Source: DASZCR01 sp035942915 (GTDB taxonomy: Bacteria; Acidobacteriota; Blastocatellia; Pyrinomonadales; Pyrinomonadaceae). From it: 23,345 bases of DNA. This document shows positions 22,242 to 23,345 of this stretch, in pieces. The notes below the pieces were generated by a model. It was not told where the DNA came from and searched no databases. It was given only the letters and a program-made list of their open reading frames with translations. Position 1 is the stretch's first letter. Every line of letters starts with the position of its first letter. Position numbers and translations under genes: made by a program. The stretch lies in assembly GCA_035942915.1 (NCBI GenBank), contig DASZCR010000371.1:1-23345 (forward strand), given 5' to 3'.

Positions 22242-22676
22242 TCATTCGAGCACGAGCGGCGGCTTGTCGAACTTGCGGCGCAGGGCGTTGATGGTCTGCA
22301 AGACCTTCGGGCGGCGGACGATTTTCATTTCGAGGTCGCGCTTACCCGGAAAGTCGAGCAGCATCACGCCGAGCAGGATGGTCAGCACGCCCTGTCCCGG
22401 CACGCCCGGCAGAGACATCACGATGCCGAGGAAGACGAGCAGCAGCCCCGTCAGGTTTTTGACAATCACTCCCATCCAACGCACCGCGCGGTGTCTGTCC
22501 GTCCAGAACTCGCGCGCGCGCGCCGGGTGAAAGTAATCGGCCGGGAGTTTGACGAGGACGAAGGTGACGACGGCGATGCTCGCGCAGAAGGTGACGGCCG
22601 AGATGCCGAAGGCGATGCCCACGTCGCGCCACGTCAGATTCCAACGGGCGAGAAACTCTGTCAGCCAGTCAATCAT
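22242..22676 (-). CDS. PGPGW-type transmembrane protein
   Basis: A 144-residue inner-membrane protein. Hydrophobic segments lie near 20-43 and 66-108. The stretch IVMSLPGVPGQGVLTILLGVMLLDFPGKR matches the PGPGW transmembrane family, with PGQG in place of the name motif. The function of the family is unknown. Its ATG (22676-22674) overlaps the TGA of the HD gene by four bases (ATGA), so the two are translationally coupled. Confidence 0.85.
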   Translation of the reverse strand: MIDWLTEFLARWNLTWRDVGIAFGISAVTFCASIAVVTFVLVKLPADYFHPARAREFWTDRHRAVRWMGVIVKNLTGLLLVFLGIVMSLPGVPGQGVLTILLGVMLLDFPGKRDLEMKIVRRPKVLQTINALRRKFDKPPLVLE

Positions 22677-23263
22677 CGGCGTCCTGCTTCGCCTCTCTCT
22701 CGCTCTGCGACGAGCGCGTCAATCGTCTCCTGCACGACCGCGCGCGCCGCGCCTTCGAGCCTGAAGTCGCGCTCGCGCGCGCCCTCCCAGAACTCCGAGA
22801 GACCGCGCGCGCCCGCTCGCTCGAAGGCGAGCGCCTGCGCCAGCAGGTCAATCACGTCGGCCGCCTTCACCAGACGCGCTTCGAGACTGGCGCGCTCCTC
22901 ATAATCTTCGTGCAACTCGCCGTAGCGCGCGGCGAGCCTTTCGCCGAGCGCACGCACCACGTCGTCGAAGGCCGCGCGTTCGGCCGCCTTGCGTACCTGC
23001 GCGCCGTAATAGTCCGCCACCGTGCGCGGCATGTCGCCCGTGCGCGTCTCTGCAAGGTCGTGCAACAAGGACATCCGCAGCACCCTTGCAACGTCCACCT
23101 CGACACCGCGCGCCGCCGCCTCGTCGGCGAGCAGCATCGCCGTCAAAGCGACGCCGTAAGTGTGCGCCGCGACGGACTCCGCGCCCGGCGGCAGCCCCCT
23201 CAATACCCAACCCGTCCGGTCGAGCCGCTTCAGCCGTTGCAGTTCCAAGAGTACGGATAACAT
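22673..23263 (-). CDS. HD-domain phosphohydrolase, YfbR/HDDC2-like
   Basis: A 196-residue HD protein. Metal and catalytic residues line up with E. coli YfbR, a 5'-deoxynucleotidase: H34 (ESVAAHTYGVAL), H68-D69 (LLHDLAETRTGD), E72, D77 and D136 (LVKAADVIDLL). It probably releases phosphate from nucleoside monophosphates. The tail is Arg/Glu-rich. ATG 23263 has no Shine-Dalgarno; the bases before it are CTCTTTT after a repeat arm (copy 5). It is first of a two-gene pair with the PGPGW-type gene. The family is secure; the exact nucleotide is not. Confidence 0.87.
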   Translation of the reverse strand: MLSVLLELQRLKRLDRTGWVLRGLPPGAESVAAHTYGVALTAMLLADEAAARGVEVDVARVLRMSLLHDLAETRTGDMPRTVADYYGAQVRKAAERAAFDDVVRALGERLAARYGELHEDYEERASLEARLVKAADVIDLLAQALAFERAGARGLSEFWEGARERDFRLEGAARAVVQETIDALVAERERGEAGRR

Positions 23264-23270
23264 AAAAGAG

Positions 23271-23345
23271 GTGATGGGTGATGAGTGATAGGGGAAGAGT
23301 GATAGGTGATAAGTGATGGGTGATAGGATAAGAAACAGGATTTCT
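23271..23345. repeat. Heptamer-armed palindromic repeat, copy 5 (cut by window end)
   Basis: Eight phased heptamers at 23271-23326 (GTGATGG, GTGATGA, GTGATAG, divergent GGGAAGA, GTGATAG, GTGATAA, GTGATGG, GTGATAG), then GATAAGAAACAGGATTTCT at 23327-23345. The centre read on the - strand contains CCTGTTTCTTATC, as in copy 2 on the + strand, so this copy is inverted relative to copies 1-4. The second arm lies beyond the window. Confidence 0.85.

Noticed and set aside
7545..23345. CRISPR array or insertion sequence as explanation for the repeats
   Set aside because: Copies are kilobases apart with no spacers of constant length, and there are no cas genes or transposase. A non-autonomous mobile element remains possible, but I see no flanking target duplications.
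1..23345. tRNA, rRNA or riboswitch genes
   Set aside because: I found no cloverleaf, no rRNA-like stretch longer than the short 16S-tail resemblance, and no known riboswitch core in the gaps.

Overview
This window looks like chromosomal DNA from a high-GC, diderm (outer-membrane) bacterium. The mix of genes suggests the Acidobacteriota, possibly the class Blastocatellia: signal-peptide-bearing LolA-like and lipoprotein genes, a YIP1-TPR membrane protein, a PDZ-less M50 protease, a LolCDE/MacB-type transporter and PilZ/GGDEF proteins. That placement is inference from gene style, not from a marker gene. There are no rRNA or tRNA genes, insertion sequences, phage genes or CRISPR arrays that I can see. 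Most genes are housekeeping or envelope genes.

Layout. 1-131 is the Gly/Ser tail of a + strand gene, separated by a perfect 42-bp palindromic terminator from a - strand M19 dipeptidase (276-1625). A + strand pair follows: PilZ protein and AI-2E-family permease (1914-3634). Next is a - strand cluster read lepB, YIP1-TPR, carA (6912 down to 3671). lepB is divergent from a + strand HU gene; back-to-back sigma70-like promoters lie between them. A + strand M50 protease (7626-8672) ends at a bidirectional terminator. Then come - strand genes for a small membrane-anchored protein, a LEA-like/membrane protein and a REC-GGDEF protein, the last divergent from a Crp/Fnr regulator (11625-12338). A + strand run follows: yacG, TlpA-like lipoprotein, pyruvate kinase, TPR membrane protein. 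After another convergent terminator comes a - strand radical SAM gene, then a five-gene - strand envelope cluster (21430 down to 17092): lipoprotein, FtsX/MacB permease, ABC ATPase, small membrane protein, LolA-like carrier. The window ends with a small exported protein (+) and an overlapping - strand pair, PGPGW-type membrane protein and YfbR-like HD phosphohydrolase.

The most striking non-gene signal is a family of five intergenic palindromic repeats (7545-7618, 12335-12434, 19055-19150, 20254-20328, 23271-end). Each has arms built from tandem heptamers, GTGATRR on one side and YYATCAC on the other. The arms flank an asymmetric 18-20 nt centre around AAAACCTGTCTTC. They sit between co-directional genes, touch stop codons and replace the usual Shine-Dalgarno region of several genes.

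How the genes work together: the 17092-21430 cluster looks like a lipoprotein- or lipid-trafficking module related to Lol. REC-GGDEF and PilZ are a possible c-di-GMP maker and reader. LepB, M50, the TlpA-like protein and the dipeptidase serve envelope protein processing and redox. Gaps near or above 300 bp are 1626-1913 (no convincing feature except the PilZ ribosome binding site), 11268-11624 and 21431-21758 (both described).
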